Source: Oceanobacillus halotolerans (GTDB lineage Bacteria; Bacillota; Bacilli; Bacillales; Amphibacillaceae). Taken from it: a stretch of DNA of 64,000 nucleotides. The notes under the pieces were generated by a model. The model was given only the letters and a program-made list of their open reading frames with translations, had not been told where the DNA came from and made no database searches. Shown one piece after another: positions 26,310 to 35,209 of this stretch (position 1 is the first letter of the stretch; the number at the start of each line of letters is the position of its first letter). The DNA lies in NCBI RefSeq assembly GCF_010993955.1, contig NZ_WIXL01000013.1, forward strand, positions 23,335 through 87,334. The letters are read 5' to 3'. Position numbers and translations under genes: made by a program.

Positions 26310-26999
26310 TTACTCACTTTCCTTTCGTAACATAAACACCCACATGAACGTTAATGCCTGCTGTAATGGGATGGATAAATTTTTTACCTCGTTTTTATTT
26401 ACCCCTTTTTTATAAACACCAAATCCGTCTTTTATCGTAAAGCCATTTTCACTAGCAAGCTGTTCAAACTCCCATGGCATCATCGTATTACATATTGCCT
26501 CATCTCCATAAAGGCGGTCATAGCTATTTTGTCTTGGACCAGCTGTGGGACCTAATATCCCAACACATAAAAATGCTTTTCTTTTCATAACACGCTTTAA
26601 TTCTAAAATAGCTTCTAACGGATTTGCAGTCCATTCCAGTACATTGATAGCCATAATCCCATCAAACTGATTATCTGAAAAAGGTAACTTTGTAATATCG
26701 CCTTGTATAAAGCTCATATCATTACCTTGTTGTACATATCGCTTAGCACGGCCAATCATTTCACTTGATAGATCAACACCTGTCACACGGTATCCTGCTT
26801 TATATAATTGATAGGAACCGAAGCCGTCTCCACATCCTATATCCAGAATAAAATCTTTTTTTGGAATATGCCTCTTGATGAATGGAATTATGTCTTTTCT
26901 ACTCCCGTTCTCCCACATATCTTTACTACGTTCATTCCAAAAAGAAGCACGTTTATCCCATTGATATTCTGCCTTTTTGTGCCAGTTAAAAGATCCCAT
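26310..26999 (-). CDS. Class I SAM-dependent methyltransferase
   Basis: A 229-residue methyltransferase with motif I ILDIGCGDGFGSYQL, the acidic residue of motif II in VTGVDLS, and INVLEW at motif IV. The N-terminal helix is rich in Trp and basic residues (FNWHKKAEYQWDKRASFW). The acceptor is unknown; small-molecule methyltransferases of this Ubie/Methyltransf_11 type are diverse. The start at 26999 has AAGGAGAG 6 bases upstream. First gene of a probable two-gene unit with the 103-aa protein. Confidence 0.82.
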   Translation of the reverse strand: MGSFNWHKKAEYQWDKRASFWNERSKDMWENGSRKDIIPFIKRHIPKKDFILDIGCGDGFGSYQLYKAGYRVTGVDLSSEMIGRAKRYVQQGNDMSFIQGDITKLPFSDNQFDGIMAINVLEWTANPLEAILELKRVMKRKAFLCVGILGPTAGPRQNSYDRLYGDEAICNTMMPWEFEQLASENGFTIKDGFGVYKKGVNKNEVKNLSIPLQQALTFMWVFMLRKESE

Positions 27000-27028
27000 A
27001 GAAGCTCTCCTTTGCACCTTTTTTGAAA

Positions 27029-27396
27029 GGTAAGAAAGTATAAAAAGTTGGTGTCATTACTGCTTTGGATAGGAAAGGCCACGTCCAGCTTCGAGCGATT
27101 GACGTCCTAGTGCTGGCGTTGTCACAGGACGTGACGATTTTAGCCAGTGAGAGCGATTGACGTCCTAGTGCCCGAAAGACATAAGGAAGCATGAGTTTTC
27201 ATCGGCCAGTGCCTACCCCCTCGAGGTCATAAGTCAATCCACATTACGCGCAAAAAGTGCCACGACGAGGCTTGGCTTATACTTGACAGATAAGAAAAAT
27301 TTTCTTACTGCATAAGTGCAACTAAGGCTTTCGCCACTTGGCGACAAGCTAAGTTTTCTAATCGGGGGTGATCTAGGCGCTTCTAGCTTTTGTTCA
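27029..27396 (+). repeat. Family B repeat, copy 4
   Basis: A full-length copy from GTAAGAAAGTATAAAAAGTT to CTTCTAGCTTTTGTTC, with the shared module at about 27096-27165 and a second GACGTCCTAGTGC. It runs straight into family A copy 3. Confidence 0.8.
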
Positions 27397-27503
27397 AAAC
27401 TCACATACGCTCGTCTTTTAGCAAAGGTGTTATACTTGGGACGTAAAAATTTTAGCTACGTCGAGTCCATTTCTGGTTTAAATTTTCCTAACGTGTAAAA
27501 AAA
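27395..27503 (+). repeat. Family A repeat, copy 3 (degenerate)
   Basis: Recognisable from AAAACTCACATACGCTCGTC and ATACTTGGGACG to CCTAACGTGTAAAAAAAG. The second arm of the first hairpin is largely deleted. Confidence 0.7.
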
Positions 27504-27538
27504 GTATACCCTTATCATAAAGCAAGAATAAAAATAAA

Positions 27539-27572
27539 AAAAGACTTATCTCTCGAAAGAAATAAGTCTTTT
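27539..27572 (-). terminator. Terminator of the cold-shock gene
   Basis: Stem AAAAGACTTAT/ATAAGTCTTTT. On the minus strand it runs into a T-rich stretch (complement of 27526-27538). Confidence 0.8.
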
Positions 27573-27585
27573 CTTCTATATATAA

Positions 27586-27786
27586 TTATAGGCGAACTAC
27601 GTTAGATGCTTGTGGTCCGCGATTACCTTCAACGATTTCAAATTCAACATTTTGACCTTCTTCAAGTGTTTTGAAACCATCAGCTTGGATAGCTGAGAAG
27701 TGTACAAATACGTCATCTCCATCTTCACGTTGGATGAAACCAAAACCTTTTTCAGCGTTGAACCATTTTACTGTACCATTGATCAT
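27586..27786 (-). CDS. CspA-family cold-shock protein
   Basis: A 66-residue single cold-shock domain. RNP1 is KGFGFI (13-18), RNP2 is VFVHF (26-30), with the usual [10 protein letters not shown] opening and GPQASNV near the end. It binds single-stranded RNA and DNA and acts as an RNA chaperone. The assignment to a particular csp paralogue (B, C or D) is not possible here. AAGGAGG lies upstream. The AT-rich 200 bases upstream may include the long leader typical of csp mRNAs. Confidence 0.95.
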   Translation of the reverse strand: MINGTVKWFNAEKGFGFIQREDGDDVFVHFSAIQADGFKTLEEGQNVEFEIVEGNRGPQASNVVRL

Positions 27787-27999
27787 TTAGAATGACCTCC
27801 TTAACAAATATAGTGCAAAGTATAATTGAATCATAAATACTTTTACACCGCTTTGATAAAGAGATCGTAAAGTATTATTCAAACTTCAATTTCCTTTTGC
27901 TATTACTAACTTTAAACCTTATTGAGCTAAAAAGCAAGTCATATAGTTATTTTTTTTATTTTTAAAGTATTAACCTTTCACTACATAGTAGATAGATGT

Positions 28000-28133
28000 T
28001 GCATCTTAAATTATAGGCTTTGAATTTTGCTTCTGAAAAATAATTCACTTTCGACGGAAATTAATTTGCTATAAATGTTTCCATAAAATAACAGAAGGGG
28101 ATTCAAACCAGGATTTGCATGAAATAACGGAAT
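28000..28133 (+). repeat. Family E repeat, left half of an interrupted copy
   Basis: Contains AATAACAGAAGGGGATTC and AATAACGGAATGATGATAC, the forward boxes of family E. It breaks at about 28133, where a family B-like element begins. The matching reverse boxes reappear at 28355-28460. Confidence 0.65.
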
Positions 28134-28352
28134 GATGATACATCAAGAACAAAAGCGCAAGTACCCGTATAAAGACGTACAGACTGGACTGAGCCGTAGG
28201 AGATAAAGGAAACACGGCGACCGAAGGAAGCCGATGTTGACTTATCGTACGAAGGTGAGGGAAGTCTCGCTAGTCTCTGGGCGCTGGAGCTAGACATGGC
28301 TGTTCCTGCAAATACGAAGAAATAGGAGCAAATTTTTATACTTTTTCTTACG
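28134..28352 (-). repeat. Family B-like element inserted in a family E repeat
   Basis: It has family B termini (AAGAACAAAAGCGCAAG on the left; GGCGCTGGAGCTAGACATGG and ATTTTTATACTTTTTCTTAC on the right) but an unrelated core containing TGGACTGAGCCGTAGGAG and AGGGAAGTCTCGCTAGTC. The core type is familiar from other Bacillaceae genomes. A 64-residue open frame here is an artefact. Confidence 0.7.
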
Positions 28353-28354
28353 GC

Positions 28355-28460
28355 GATCCATGGTTGTTTCTTATCTTATAAAAATAGGCGATTCCTCATT
28401 ACGCTAATCTTTCAATAACAATACCAATCCAACTCCGCTATTATAGTAGGATAATTTCAT
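28355..28460 (+). repeat. Family E repeat, right half
   Basis: Contains GATTCCTCATTACGCTAATC and CCAACTCCGCTATTATAG, equivalents of the reverse boxes in the copies at 30820 and 41560. Confidence 0.55.
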
Positions 28461-28549
28461 CATTCTTCTTTGACTAGCTATATTAGCCCTCTCAAAATAG
28501 CATGTTTATCTATATAGTAATTGTAAACAGAAAGAAAGGAGAGGTGACT

Positions 28550-28843
28550 TTGGCTAGTGACAATATGAATAATAACTTAAATGAAATATCGAAAAGTTTA
28601 ATTAACATGCATGTTTCTAACTTGCTAAACAAATACAACATTTCCAGAGAAAACAACAGATTACGTGAACTTAGTAATGTAGAAAAAAATCAGCTTCGAG
28701 AAACAGTGAACAACTTACAACAACAAACAGAAACGTTTTTAGAAGATACACGGAACAAAGATGGGAATGTTGTCGTTGAGCCATCACCAGAATCTTTAAT
28801 GAATCAACTACAACAGATACAAGGAAAAAGGAAGAAAGATTAA
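28550..28843 (+). CDS. cotW: Spore coat protein, CotW-like
   Basis: A 98-residue polar helical protein. The segment MHVSNLLNKYNISRENNRL followed by LSNVEKNQLRETVNNLQQQ lines up with the pattern I recall for B. subtilis CotW (a hydrophobic anchor, then xxxEKxxLxxLVxxLQ). It has a basic tail, GKRKKD. The next gene is a CotX/CotV-domain protein, which supports the call because cotVWX are clustered in B. subtilis. The TTG start at 28550 has AAAGGAGAGG 5-6 bases upstream. It would be made in the mother cell and placed in the insoluble outer coat or crust (family knowledge). Confidence 0.6.
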   Translation: MASDNMNNNLNEISKSLINMHVSNLLNKYNISRENNRLRELSNVEKNQLRETVNNLQQQTETFLEDTRNKDGNVVVEPSPESLMNQLQQIQGKRKKD

Positions 28844-28881
28844 GCCGTTATAACTAAAAAACTTTAAGGAGGGACTTTCTA

Positions 28882-29277
28882 ATGGCTAATAACGGTAATT
28901 ATTCTAAACGAGTAAATCAATTTGCGACTCAAATCTCCAATATGGAACAAAATTCTCGTGAAGCAATTTTTATTTCAGATTCTACTGATGTTACGGTAGA
29001 TACAACTGATACTCAGGTTGCGGCATCTTTACAAGGGGCATTGCAGGTAGCTATTGCTATTGTCATTAATCTTTCCATCGCAGATGATGCACGCGCTGAA
29101 AAAGTAACAAATGAATTATTAAGCTATGCACAGGTTGGGCAAGAAAACGGACAATTAATTGTTGTTGAAGGTAGTGAAAGCGTAAATGTAACAACAACCG
29201 ATACCGATGTAGCAATCTCTATTCAAGTACTACTGCAGATCTTAGTAGCATTAGTTGGGCAATTAGATATTCTTTAA
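28882..29277 (+). CDS. cotX: Spore coat protein with two CotX/CotV domains
   Basis: A 131-residue protein with two tandem CotX/V-type segments. Each contains TTDTQV or TTDTDV followed by a hydrophobic stretch (AASLQGALQVAIAIVINLS and AISIQVLLQILVALV). This is the Spore Coat Protein X and V domain architecture. CotX family members form the crust and outer coat and affect spore surface hydrophobicity. TAAGGAGGG precedes the ATG, and it lies 38 bases after the CotW-like gene in one operon. It ends at a clear terminator. Confidence 0.82.
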   Translation: MANNGNYSKRVNQFATQISNMEQNSREAIFISDSTDVTVDTTDTQVAASLQGALQVAIAIVINLSIADDARAEKVTNELLSYAQVGQENGQLIVVEGSESVNVTTTDTDVAISIQVLLQILVALVGQLDIL

Positions 29278-29359
29278 TGGCCTTACCCAATCATTTGACA
29301 AACCAAATATCTAATTGCCTCAGTAGTATTCTATGTAAAAAATAGGTTTTTGACACTAT

Positions 29360-29397
29360 AATAAGCTGGTCCATACGTTGGATCAGCTTATTTTTTA
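29360..29397 (+). terminator. Terminator of the coat-protein operon
   Basis: A 12-13 bp stem ATAAGCTGGTCC/GGATCAGCTTAT with one G-U pair, followed by TTTTTTAT. Confidence 0.85.
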
Positions 29398-29526
29398 TAC
29401 ATTATCACTATAAACACAGTTGAAAAATAAATTATTAATTGATACAATTATCTCTTGCAAGAGTATAAACAAATATGACTACCAAACATTTATATCTTGC
29501 AAATATGAATGATAGGTGGTAATAAC

Positions 29527-30501
29527 ATGGAAAACAGTAACGATTATCAAGTATTACTGTATTATAAGTATGCCGAAATTGAAGATCCAGAAACATTTGC
29601 AGCAGAGCATCTTCAGTTCTGTAAAGATTTAGACCTTAAAGGTCGCATATTAGTGGCAAAAGAAGGTATTAACGGTACCGTTTCTGGGACAATGGAAAAC
29701 ACAAAAAAGTATATGGAAACAATGAATAATGACCTACGTTTCCATGATATGGAGTTTAAAGTAGATCCACATGATGGACACGCCTTTAAGAAAATGCATG
29801 TTCGTCCTCGTAATGAGCTAGTAACGCTTCGCTTAGAGGATGACATTGATCCAAATGAAACAACTGGACAATATTTAGAACCAAAGGAATTTTACGAAGC
29901 CATGCAAGATGAAAATACGGTAGTCCTTGATGCTCGTAATGATTATGAATATGACTTAGGTCATTTCCGTGGTGCTATTCGTCCAGATATTGAAACATTT
30001 CGAGAGCTCCCACAATGGGTAAAAGAAAATAAGCACCTTATTGAAGGCAAACGTATTTTAACCTATTGTACTGGTGGAATTCGCTGTGAAAAATTCTCTG
30101 GATGGCTAGTCAAAGAAGGATTTGAAGATGTTGCACAATTACATGGTGGAATTGTCACATATGGAAAAGATCCAGAAGTTCAAGGTGAGCTATGGGATGG
30201 TAAATGCTATGTCTTTGATGAACGCATTTCTGTTCCTGTTAATCAAAAAGAACATGTAGTAGTCGGTGAAGATTATTTTGACGGTAAACCATGTGAACGC
30301 TATATTAACTGTGCAAACCCAGAATGTAATAAACAAATTCTTTGCTCAGAGGAAAATGAACATAAATATTTACGTGGTTGTTCACATGAATGTCGTGTAA
30401 GTCCACGTAATCTCTATGTACAAGAACACAACTTATCACAAGAAGAAATAGATCGTCGCCTAGCTATCATTGAGGAAGAAGAACAAAAACAAAACGCATA
30501 A
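29527..30501 (+). CDS. trhO: tRNA uridine(34) hydroxylase TrhO (rhodanese family)
   Basis: A 324-residue protein: N-terminal acylphosphatase-like domain ([13 protein letters not shown]), rhodanese domain with active loop CTGGIRCEK (catalytic Cys), and a C-terminal Cys-rich part ([17 protein letters not shown]). This is the TrhO/YbfQ family, which makes 5-hydroxyuridine at the tRNA wobble position using O2. The start at 29527 has AGGTGG 8 bases upstream; the earlier ATG at 29509 precedes that site. Monocistronic. Confidence 0.93.
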   Translation: MENSNDYQVLLYYKYAEIEDPETFAAEHLQFCKDLDLKGRILVAKEGINGTVSGTMENTKKYMETMNNDLRFHDMEFKVDPHDGHAFKKMHVRPRNELVTLRLEDDIDPNETTGQYLEPKEFYEAMQDENTVVLDARNDYEYDLGHFRGAIRPDIETFRELPQWVKENKHLIEGKRILTYCTGGIRCEKFSGWLVKEGFEDVAQLHGGIVTYGKDPEVQGELWDGKCYVFDERISVPVNQKEHVVVGEDYFDGKPCERYINCANPECNKQILCSEENEHKYLRGCSHECRVSPRNLYVQEHNLSQEEIDRRLAIIEEEEQKQNA

Positions 30502-30517
30502 TACGATAAAGGGAAAC

Positions 30518-30618
30518 TCATTCAGTAGGGGTTTTGCGATGAGACAGGACGTGCTAGTGCCGACGTTGGCGATTGACGTGGCGTTTTTAGTCGGCCTTCA
30601 TCCCCTACTGAATGTTAG
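30518..30618. repeat. Long inverted repeat around a copy of the shared module
   Basis: CATTCAGTAGGGG (left) pairs with CCCCTACTGAATG (right). Between them are ACAGGACGTGCTAGTGCC, GATTGACGTGG and TTTTAGTCGG, the module also seen in families B, C and D. It could act as a hairpin after trhO. Confidence 0.6.
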
Positions 30619-30634
30619 TTGAACAAATCAGGTC

Positions 30635-30712
30635 TTTACTGGCAGTTATCCCCCACTTACACTTCCTTGAAACGCTAAGTCTTGAAGTGGGGGTTTTACT
30701 GCCAGTTAAGAC
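30635..30712. mobile_element. Possible IS200/IS605-type end remnant
   Basis: Palindromic arms CTGGCAGTTATCCCCCACTT and AAGTGGGGG...ACTGCCAG flank ACTTCCTTGAAACGCTAAG. The ends of IS200/IS605 elements in Bacillales often look like this, from memory. No transposase or tnpB frame is left, so at most it is a remnant or a small non-autonomous element. Confidence 0.35.
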
Positions 30713-30719
30713 GTGATAA

Positions 30720-30758
30720 AACCAGCATCGGAGTAAACATCTCCATGCTGGTTTTTTG
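30720..30758 (+). terminator. Strong terminator-like hairpin
   Basis: Stem ACCAGCAT plus GGAG paired with CTCC plus ATGCTGGT, then GTTTTTTG. It is the likely final stop for transcription from trhO. Confidence 0.75.
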
Positions 30759-30819
30759 TTAAGTCCTTTTGCAAACTACAGGTTCGTCCTGTGCGAAAAT
30801 GGACTTTTACATCTGGAAA

Positions 30820-31145
30820 AATAATTGCTAAAGCTGTTTTCTAAAAAATTGTTGTTTTTTCCAATATGAATCTAATGAATAGTTGATGTGAATTGCGACG
30901 TAACTTAGCGCAGTTGATTTTCCACTTAGGACAAGTAGTTCACTTTCGACGGGAATTAATTTGCTATCAATGTTGACATATATATAACGGAACGATCCGC
31001 GACCATAATCCAAACAGGGGTTTTTCAGCAAATAACGGAATGACGATTCATCCATAAAAGTAGGGTGGATCACTCGTTCCGCTATTGATAAGAAAAGTGC
31101 TACTTTTGAGGTAAGATGAATACTCACTCCGCTAATAGTAAAACA
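30820..31145 (+). repeat. Family E repeat, full copy, with family D fragment
   Basis: Forward boxes TAACGGAACGATCCGCG and ATAACGGAATGACGATTC, about 48 bases apart, are followed by reverse boxes CTCGTTCCGCTATTG and CTCACTCCGCTAATAG. It is the inverted counterpart of 41560-41775. The first 80 bases resemble family D (GCTGTTTTCTAAAAAATTG). An open frame on the minus strand (30828-31127) is an artefact of the repeat. Confidence 0.7.
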
Positions 31146-31194
31146 ACCTTAGGTCTATGGGAATTTCTTATTACTCTAAATAAGTAGAAGACAT

Positions 31195-31545
31195 GATAAA
31201 TGAAGGTCGGGATGAAAAAGAAAAATTTTTCGAACAACAAATGTAGAATGTGAAACAAGAGACGGACAACCCTGCCCTGCATTAGTAAATGATGTTGCCA
31301 ATACGGATTTTGAACAGTTTCCTAGACATAACGAAATCCTTATGAAGATTACCCACTAACACCTCTCCAGGAAGCTGTACATGATAATATAAATGGAAAA
31401 ACATGGATTAGTCTAGTCGGATAATCACAGAAGGATGAAGGAACAAGATCTTTTTTATCAGGACCTCTTTGTAAAAGGGCCCTATCCCTATAGCCATTAA
31501 AGCCATAGAAAGTATCACCTTACGTAATACTCTTTATTAAAATAG
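31195..31545 (+). pseudogene. Family F element: decayed coding remnant, copy 2
   Basis: The inverted copy of 16222-16505. One frame reads RDGQPCPALVNDVANTDFEQ, and a different frame continues DYPLTPLQEAV and NGKTWISLVG before a stop, so at least one frameshift separates them. The downstream hairpin region with GGGCCCTATCCCTATAGCC is also shared. There is no ribosome site, so it is not a working gene. Confidence 0.5.
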
Positions 31546-31644
31546 CTGTTTACTAAAAGAATATTGTTTTTCAAGCATGAGTCTTAATGAATAGTTTATA
31601 GAAACTGAGACATTAAGAAAACAACAAAGAAAGCAAAAAGTAGC

Positions 31645-31672
31645 CTTGCAGAAAACTATGTTTCTCTACAAG
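31645..31672 (-). terminator. Probable terminator of the amino-acid ABC operon
   Basis: An 8-bp stem with one G-U pair (CTTGCAGA/TCTACAAG). On the minus strand it is followed by CTACTTTTTGC. Confidence 0.5.
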
Positions 31673-31694
31673 TTAAGCAGGTACTTTAATTTCC

Positions 31695-32417
31695 CTATAG
31701 TATTTTCCCTAGGAAGTCTTGTGCACGTGTTGTTTTTGGCTGTTGGAAGAAAGTAGCTGGGTCGCCTTCTTCCATTAATTTTCCTTCATCTAAAAACATA
31801 ATTCGATCTGCTACTTCTTTTGCAAAATTCATTTCATGTGTAACTACAACCATTGTCATTCCCGTTTGTGCTAAATCTTTCATGACATCTAATACTTCTT
31901 TAACCATCTCAGGGTCTAGTGCTGAAGTGGGTTCATCAAACAACATAATACCAGGATCCATTGCTAATGCACGTGCAATTGCAACCCGTTGTTTTTGACC
32001 ACCTGACAATTGATTTGGATACGCATCTTCCTTCTCGGTTAACCCTACTTTTGATAACAAATCCTTTCCAATTTCTACTGCTTCTGATTTAGGTATTTGC
32101 TTTACTTTCTGTGGCGCATACGTAATATTGTCCAAAACAGTCATATGTGGAAATAGATGAAAATGTTGGAAAACCATTCCTATATTCTTTCTTACTTCCA
32201 ACTTATTGGTTTTAGGAAGTGTTATTTCTTGATCATGAATAAAAATGTCACCTGCAGTTGGCTCCTCTAATAAATTTAAACACCGTAAAAAGGTAGATTT
32301 ACCTGAACCAGACGGACCAATGACAGCGACTACCTCACCTTGGTTTATTGTTGTTGAAATATTATTGAGTACAAGGTTCTCACCAAATTGTTTTGATAAC
32401 TCCTTTACCTTAATCAC
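31695..32417 (-). CDS. Polar amino-acid-type ABC transporter ATPase
   Basis: A 240-residue ATPase with Walker [11 protein letters not shown] loop [11 protein letters not shown], signature LSGGQKQR, Walker [13 protein letters not shown] and H-loop THEM. It belongs to the GlnQ/HisP/ArtM group. Last gene of a four-gene operon (amidohydrolase, binding protein, permease, ATPase), overlapping the permease gene by 8 bases. The GTG start has GGAGGATG about 9 bases upstream. It energises uptake of an amino acid or derivative across the membrane. Confidence 0.9.
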   Translation of the reverse strand: MIKVKELSKQFGENLVLNNISTTINQGEVVAVIGPSGSGKSTFLRCLNLLEEPTAGDIFIHDQEITLPKTNKLEVRKNIGMVFQHFHLFPHMTVLDNITYAPQKVKQIPKSEAVEIGKDLLSKVGLTEKEDAYPNQLSGGQKQRVAIARALAMDPGIMLFDEPTSALDPEMVKEVLDVMKDLAQTGMTMVVVTHEMNFAKEVADRIMFLDEGKLMEEGDPATFFQQPKTTRAQDFLGKIL

Positions 32418-33069
32418 TGTATCGCATCCTCCGTTCTACTAAACTTCCTAGCTTCGTTAAAATAAAGACCATTATCCAATAAATTAAACCTGCAAATAAT
32501 AACGGTTCGAAATTCCGATACAAATCTGCTCCTACGATTTGTGCACGACGCATTAAGTCTAAGTACCCTATAGTGGAAACAAGTGCTGATTCTTTTGTTA
32601 ATGTTATAAATTCATTCATTAATGCTGGTAAAATATTTTTCAATGCCTGAGGTAATATAATATTTATCATCATAGGCTTATAAGGAATACCTAAAGCTTC
32701 AGCAGCTTCCGTTTGGCCGCGATCTACCGCTAATATACCCGCACGAATTATTTCCGATACATAGGCTGCAGAGTTTAACCCAAATGCCATAATCGCGGAT
32801 AAAAATGGGGAAATATCATAACCTGTCAATTGCGGAATTGCGAAGTAAATTAACATTAGTTGTAAGATTAATGGAGTCCCACGGAATATAGATGTATACG
32901 CATCTGCTAATGCTTTTAAGCCCGGTATTTTTGTTATCTTACATAATGCTAGTAATGTACCTAATACAAATCCAACCACAATTGAAACACTAACAAACTT
33001 TAATGTTGCCCATATCCCTTCTAATATAAAAGGAATATAAGGCACGATTTGGCTAAAGTCCAAATTCAT
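32410..33069 (-). CDS. Polar amino-acid-type ABC transporter permease
   Basis: A 219-residue permease of the HisM/GlnP type with five hydrophobic segments and the EAA-like motif [23 protein letters not shown]. It should work as a homodimer, because only one permease gene is present. It follows the binding-protein gene by 30 bases and overlaps the ATPase gene. The substrate is inferred only from family and from the adjacent M20 amidohydrolase. Confidence 0.9.
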   Translation of the reverse strand: MNLDFSQIVPYIPFILEGIWATLKFVSVSIVVGFVLGTLLALCKITKIPGLKALADAYTSIFRGTPLILQLMLIYFAIPQLTGYDISPFLSAIMAFGLNSAAYVSEIIRAGILAVDRGQTEAAEALGIPYKPMMINIILPQALKNILPALMNEFITLTKESALVSTIGYLDLMRRAQIVGADLYRNFEPLLFAGLIYWIMVFILTKLGSLVERRMRYSD

Positions 33070-33099
33070 GCCTTAACACCTCGCCTTCTTTGTTGCTGC

Positions 33100-33876
33100 T
33101 TATTGATAGTCTGATAACCATTTATCTTTTAATTCATCTAGTTCTCCGCTTTCCTCAAGTTGTGCTAACACATCATTGACTTGCTCCACTAAATCACTTC
33201 CCTTTGGAAATGCAATCCCCATACCTGGTGAAGCAGTGGTTGGATCGTCAAAACCAGCAAATCCTTGTTCATCCATATACCCTTTCGCTACGGTTTTATC
33301 CATATAACCTACATCAATACGGTTTGAATTTAATTCTTGAACTAGGATTCCAGCATCATCTACTTTCTTCACTTCAAATCCATATTCCTCACTTAATTTG
33401 TCTGCACCTTCTTCTTGAATCGTACCTAATTGTACCCCAACTGTTTTCCCCTCTAAATCCTCTAGACTCTCAATCGTTGCATCAGGGTTAAATATAAATG
33501 TTTCTCCTGAATGATTATACTCATTTGAGAAGTCCACATTTTTGCGGCGTTTATCTGTTGTACTCATCCCAGCCATAACCATATCAACACGATCAGCTTG
33601 CAATGCACCAATTAATCCATCAAAACTCATGTCCTCGATTTCTAAGTCATAGCCTAGTTCTTCTGCAATAATCGTTGCTAATTCAATATCAAAGCCTTCA
33701 AAGTTCCCTTCAGGATCACGAGACTCAAAAGGTGGAAAATCAGCTGATGTTGCCATTTTTAACACTTTATCTCCATTTGCATCTCCTTCATCAGAACTTT
33801 CTGCTTCACTATCTCCACATGCAGCTAGTATGCCTACTAATAAAATAATACTTATAAATAAAATCCCTTTTTTCAT
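33100..33876 (-). CDS. Amino-acid ABC transporter substrate-binding lipoprotein
   Basis: A 258-residue lipoprotein with lipobox LAAC (Cys20), then an acidic linker (SEAESSDEGDANGD). The SBP_bac_3 domain has TSADFPPFESRDPEG, GFDIELATIIAEEL and MDGLIGAL-like motifs (DMSFDGLIGALQADRVDMV). It is anchored on the outer face and delivers a polar amino acid or derivative to the adjacent permease. The M20 amidohydrolase immediately upstream suggests that the ligand may be an N-acylated or otherwise conjugated amino acid; this is inference. AAGGAG precedes the ATG. Confidence 0.9.
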   Translation of the reverse strand: MKKGILFISIILLVGILAACGDSEAESSDEGDANGDKVLKMATSADFPPFESRDPEGNFEGFDIELATIIAEELGYDLEIEDMSFDGLIGALQADRVDMVMAGMSTTDKRRKNVDFSNEYNHSGETFIFNPDATIESLEDLEGKTVGVQLGTIQEEGADKLSEEYGFEVKKVDDAGILVQELNSNRIDVGYMDKTVAKGYMDEQGFAGFDDPTTASPGMGIAFPKGSDLVEQVNDVLAQLEESGELDELKDKWLSDYQ

Positions 33877-33942
33877 TTTCCCTCGCTCCTTATATTTAAT
33901 AACACATTTGAATTTTTATACATTTTTATGAATAAAGATAAA

Positions 33943-35100
33943 TCATGATTGCTTAAATTCCTTTTGGATCGAATTAAATAGATCAGTATCTACTAAAATA
34001 TCAAGACCAGTTTTGGCTAAAGCTAATGCACCATTAACTAGTGTTTGGTGCCCATCTTCTGTAATTGTTTTATCAGCAAATTCTGTTGTATGAGCAATTA
34101 AGCCTGGTTGATTTAACCCGATATAAGGATGGATTGCTGGAACCACTTGGCTAACATTCCCCATATCAATTGATCCTGTTCCCTGTTTAGCGTCATAGAT
34201 CTTTTGTTTATCTACTGATTGCAAATTAGATGTAAATACATCAGATAGTTTCTCGTTTGTAATCATGTTGTCATAGCTTAATTCATAGTTGGAAATAGCT
34301 AACTTGGCACCTGTCATAAGTGCTGCACCTTCTGCAATATACTTTACCTTTTCAACTACCTCGTTTAATGTTTGACGATCACTTGCACGAATATAAAATT
34401 GTGCGGTTGCTTTATCAGGCACTACATTCGCTGCTTGGCCACCTTCTGAGATAATGCCATGGATACGAACGTCAGATGGAACATGCTCACGTAATGCATT
34501 GATCCCATTGAATAATTGAATTACACTATCGAGTGCATTGATTCCTTTTTCTGGTGATGCAGCTGCATGTGAGGATTTACCTGTATAACTATACTGAATC
34601 GCATCCATTGCTAAAGATTCACCACTTTTATAAGATTGATCACTCGGATGAAGAATCATCGCTACATCAATATCATCAAAAATACTTTCCTCACTCATTG
34701 GTACCTTCGCGCCATTTGTTTCTTCTGCTGGTGTTCCAAGTACAACCACATTTCCACCAGTTTCCCCTACTAGTTTACTAAGCGTAATCGCTGCACCAAC
34801 ACTCATTGTTCCGATAAGGTTATGGCCACATCCATGACCAACACCAGGTAATGCATCATATTCTGCTAAATAGGCAATCGTAGGACCTGCCTTTTTACTT
34901 TTAAAAGTTGCTTTAAATGCAGTCGGACGATTAACAAGCCCTGTTTCTACTTCAAATTGATGCTCTTTTAAGTAATCAACTAATAGTTGCATCGATTTAA
35001 ACTCCTGATCCCCAATTTCAGGATTTTCATATAAATGATCACTCATATTCCATAATGTATTTTTTATTTTATTTATTTCTGTTTGTAATTGTTTTTTCAT
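33943..35100 (-). CDS. M20-family amidohydrolase (aminoacylase/peptidase)
   Basis: A 385-residue M20D-type metallohydrolase. Metal ligands are in GHGCGHN (Cys91, His93), PAEETNG (catalytic Glu126, ligand Glu127) and LHPSD; the dimerisation insert starts near SYTGKSSHAAASPEKG. The family removes acyl groups from amino acids or cleaves dipeptides such as p-aminobenzoyl-glutamate. No signal peptide, so it acts in the cytoplasm. First gene of the operon, 66 bases before the binding-protein gene, which suggests that imported conjugates are hydrolysed inside. GAGGAG precedes the ATG. Confidence 0.88.
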   Translation of the reverse strand: MKKQLQTEINKIKNTLWNMSDHLYENPEIGDQEFKSMQLLVDYLKEHQFEVETGLVNRPTAFKATFKSKKAGPTIAYLAEYDALPGVGHGCGHNLIGTMSVGAAITLSKLVGETGGNVVVLGTPAEETNGAKVPMSEESIFDDIDVAMILHPSDQSYKSGESLAMDAIQYSYTGKSSHAAASPEKGINALDSVIQLFNGINALREHVPSDVRIHGIISEGGQAANVVPDKATAQFYIRASDRQTLNEVVEKVKYIAEGAALMTGAKLAISNYELSYDNMITNEKLSDVFTSNLQSVDKQKIYDAKQGTGSIDMGNVSQVVPAIHPYIGLNQPGLIAHTTEFADKTITEDGHQTLVNGALALAKTGLDILVDTDLFNSIQKEFKQS

Positions 35101-35209
35101 ATTATCTCCTCGCGTAATGTATATTTATTAATCTGTATGTATATTTATACCACAGTTATGTATACTAATGCAATAGGTTTTTTACTATTTTCTTTATAAA
35201 AGGCTCTTT

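Noticed and set aside
28103-28297. 64-aa minus-strand frame
   Set aside because: It lies entirely in the inserted repeat; the sequence recurs as a non-coding element in related genomes.
30828-31127. 99-aa minus-strand frame
   Set aside because: It covers family D and E repeat sequence, has no ribosome site, and its counterpart at 41560 does not keep the frame.
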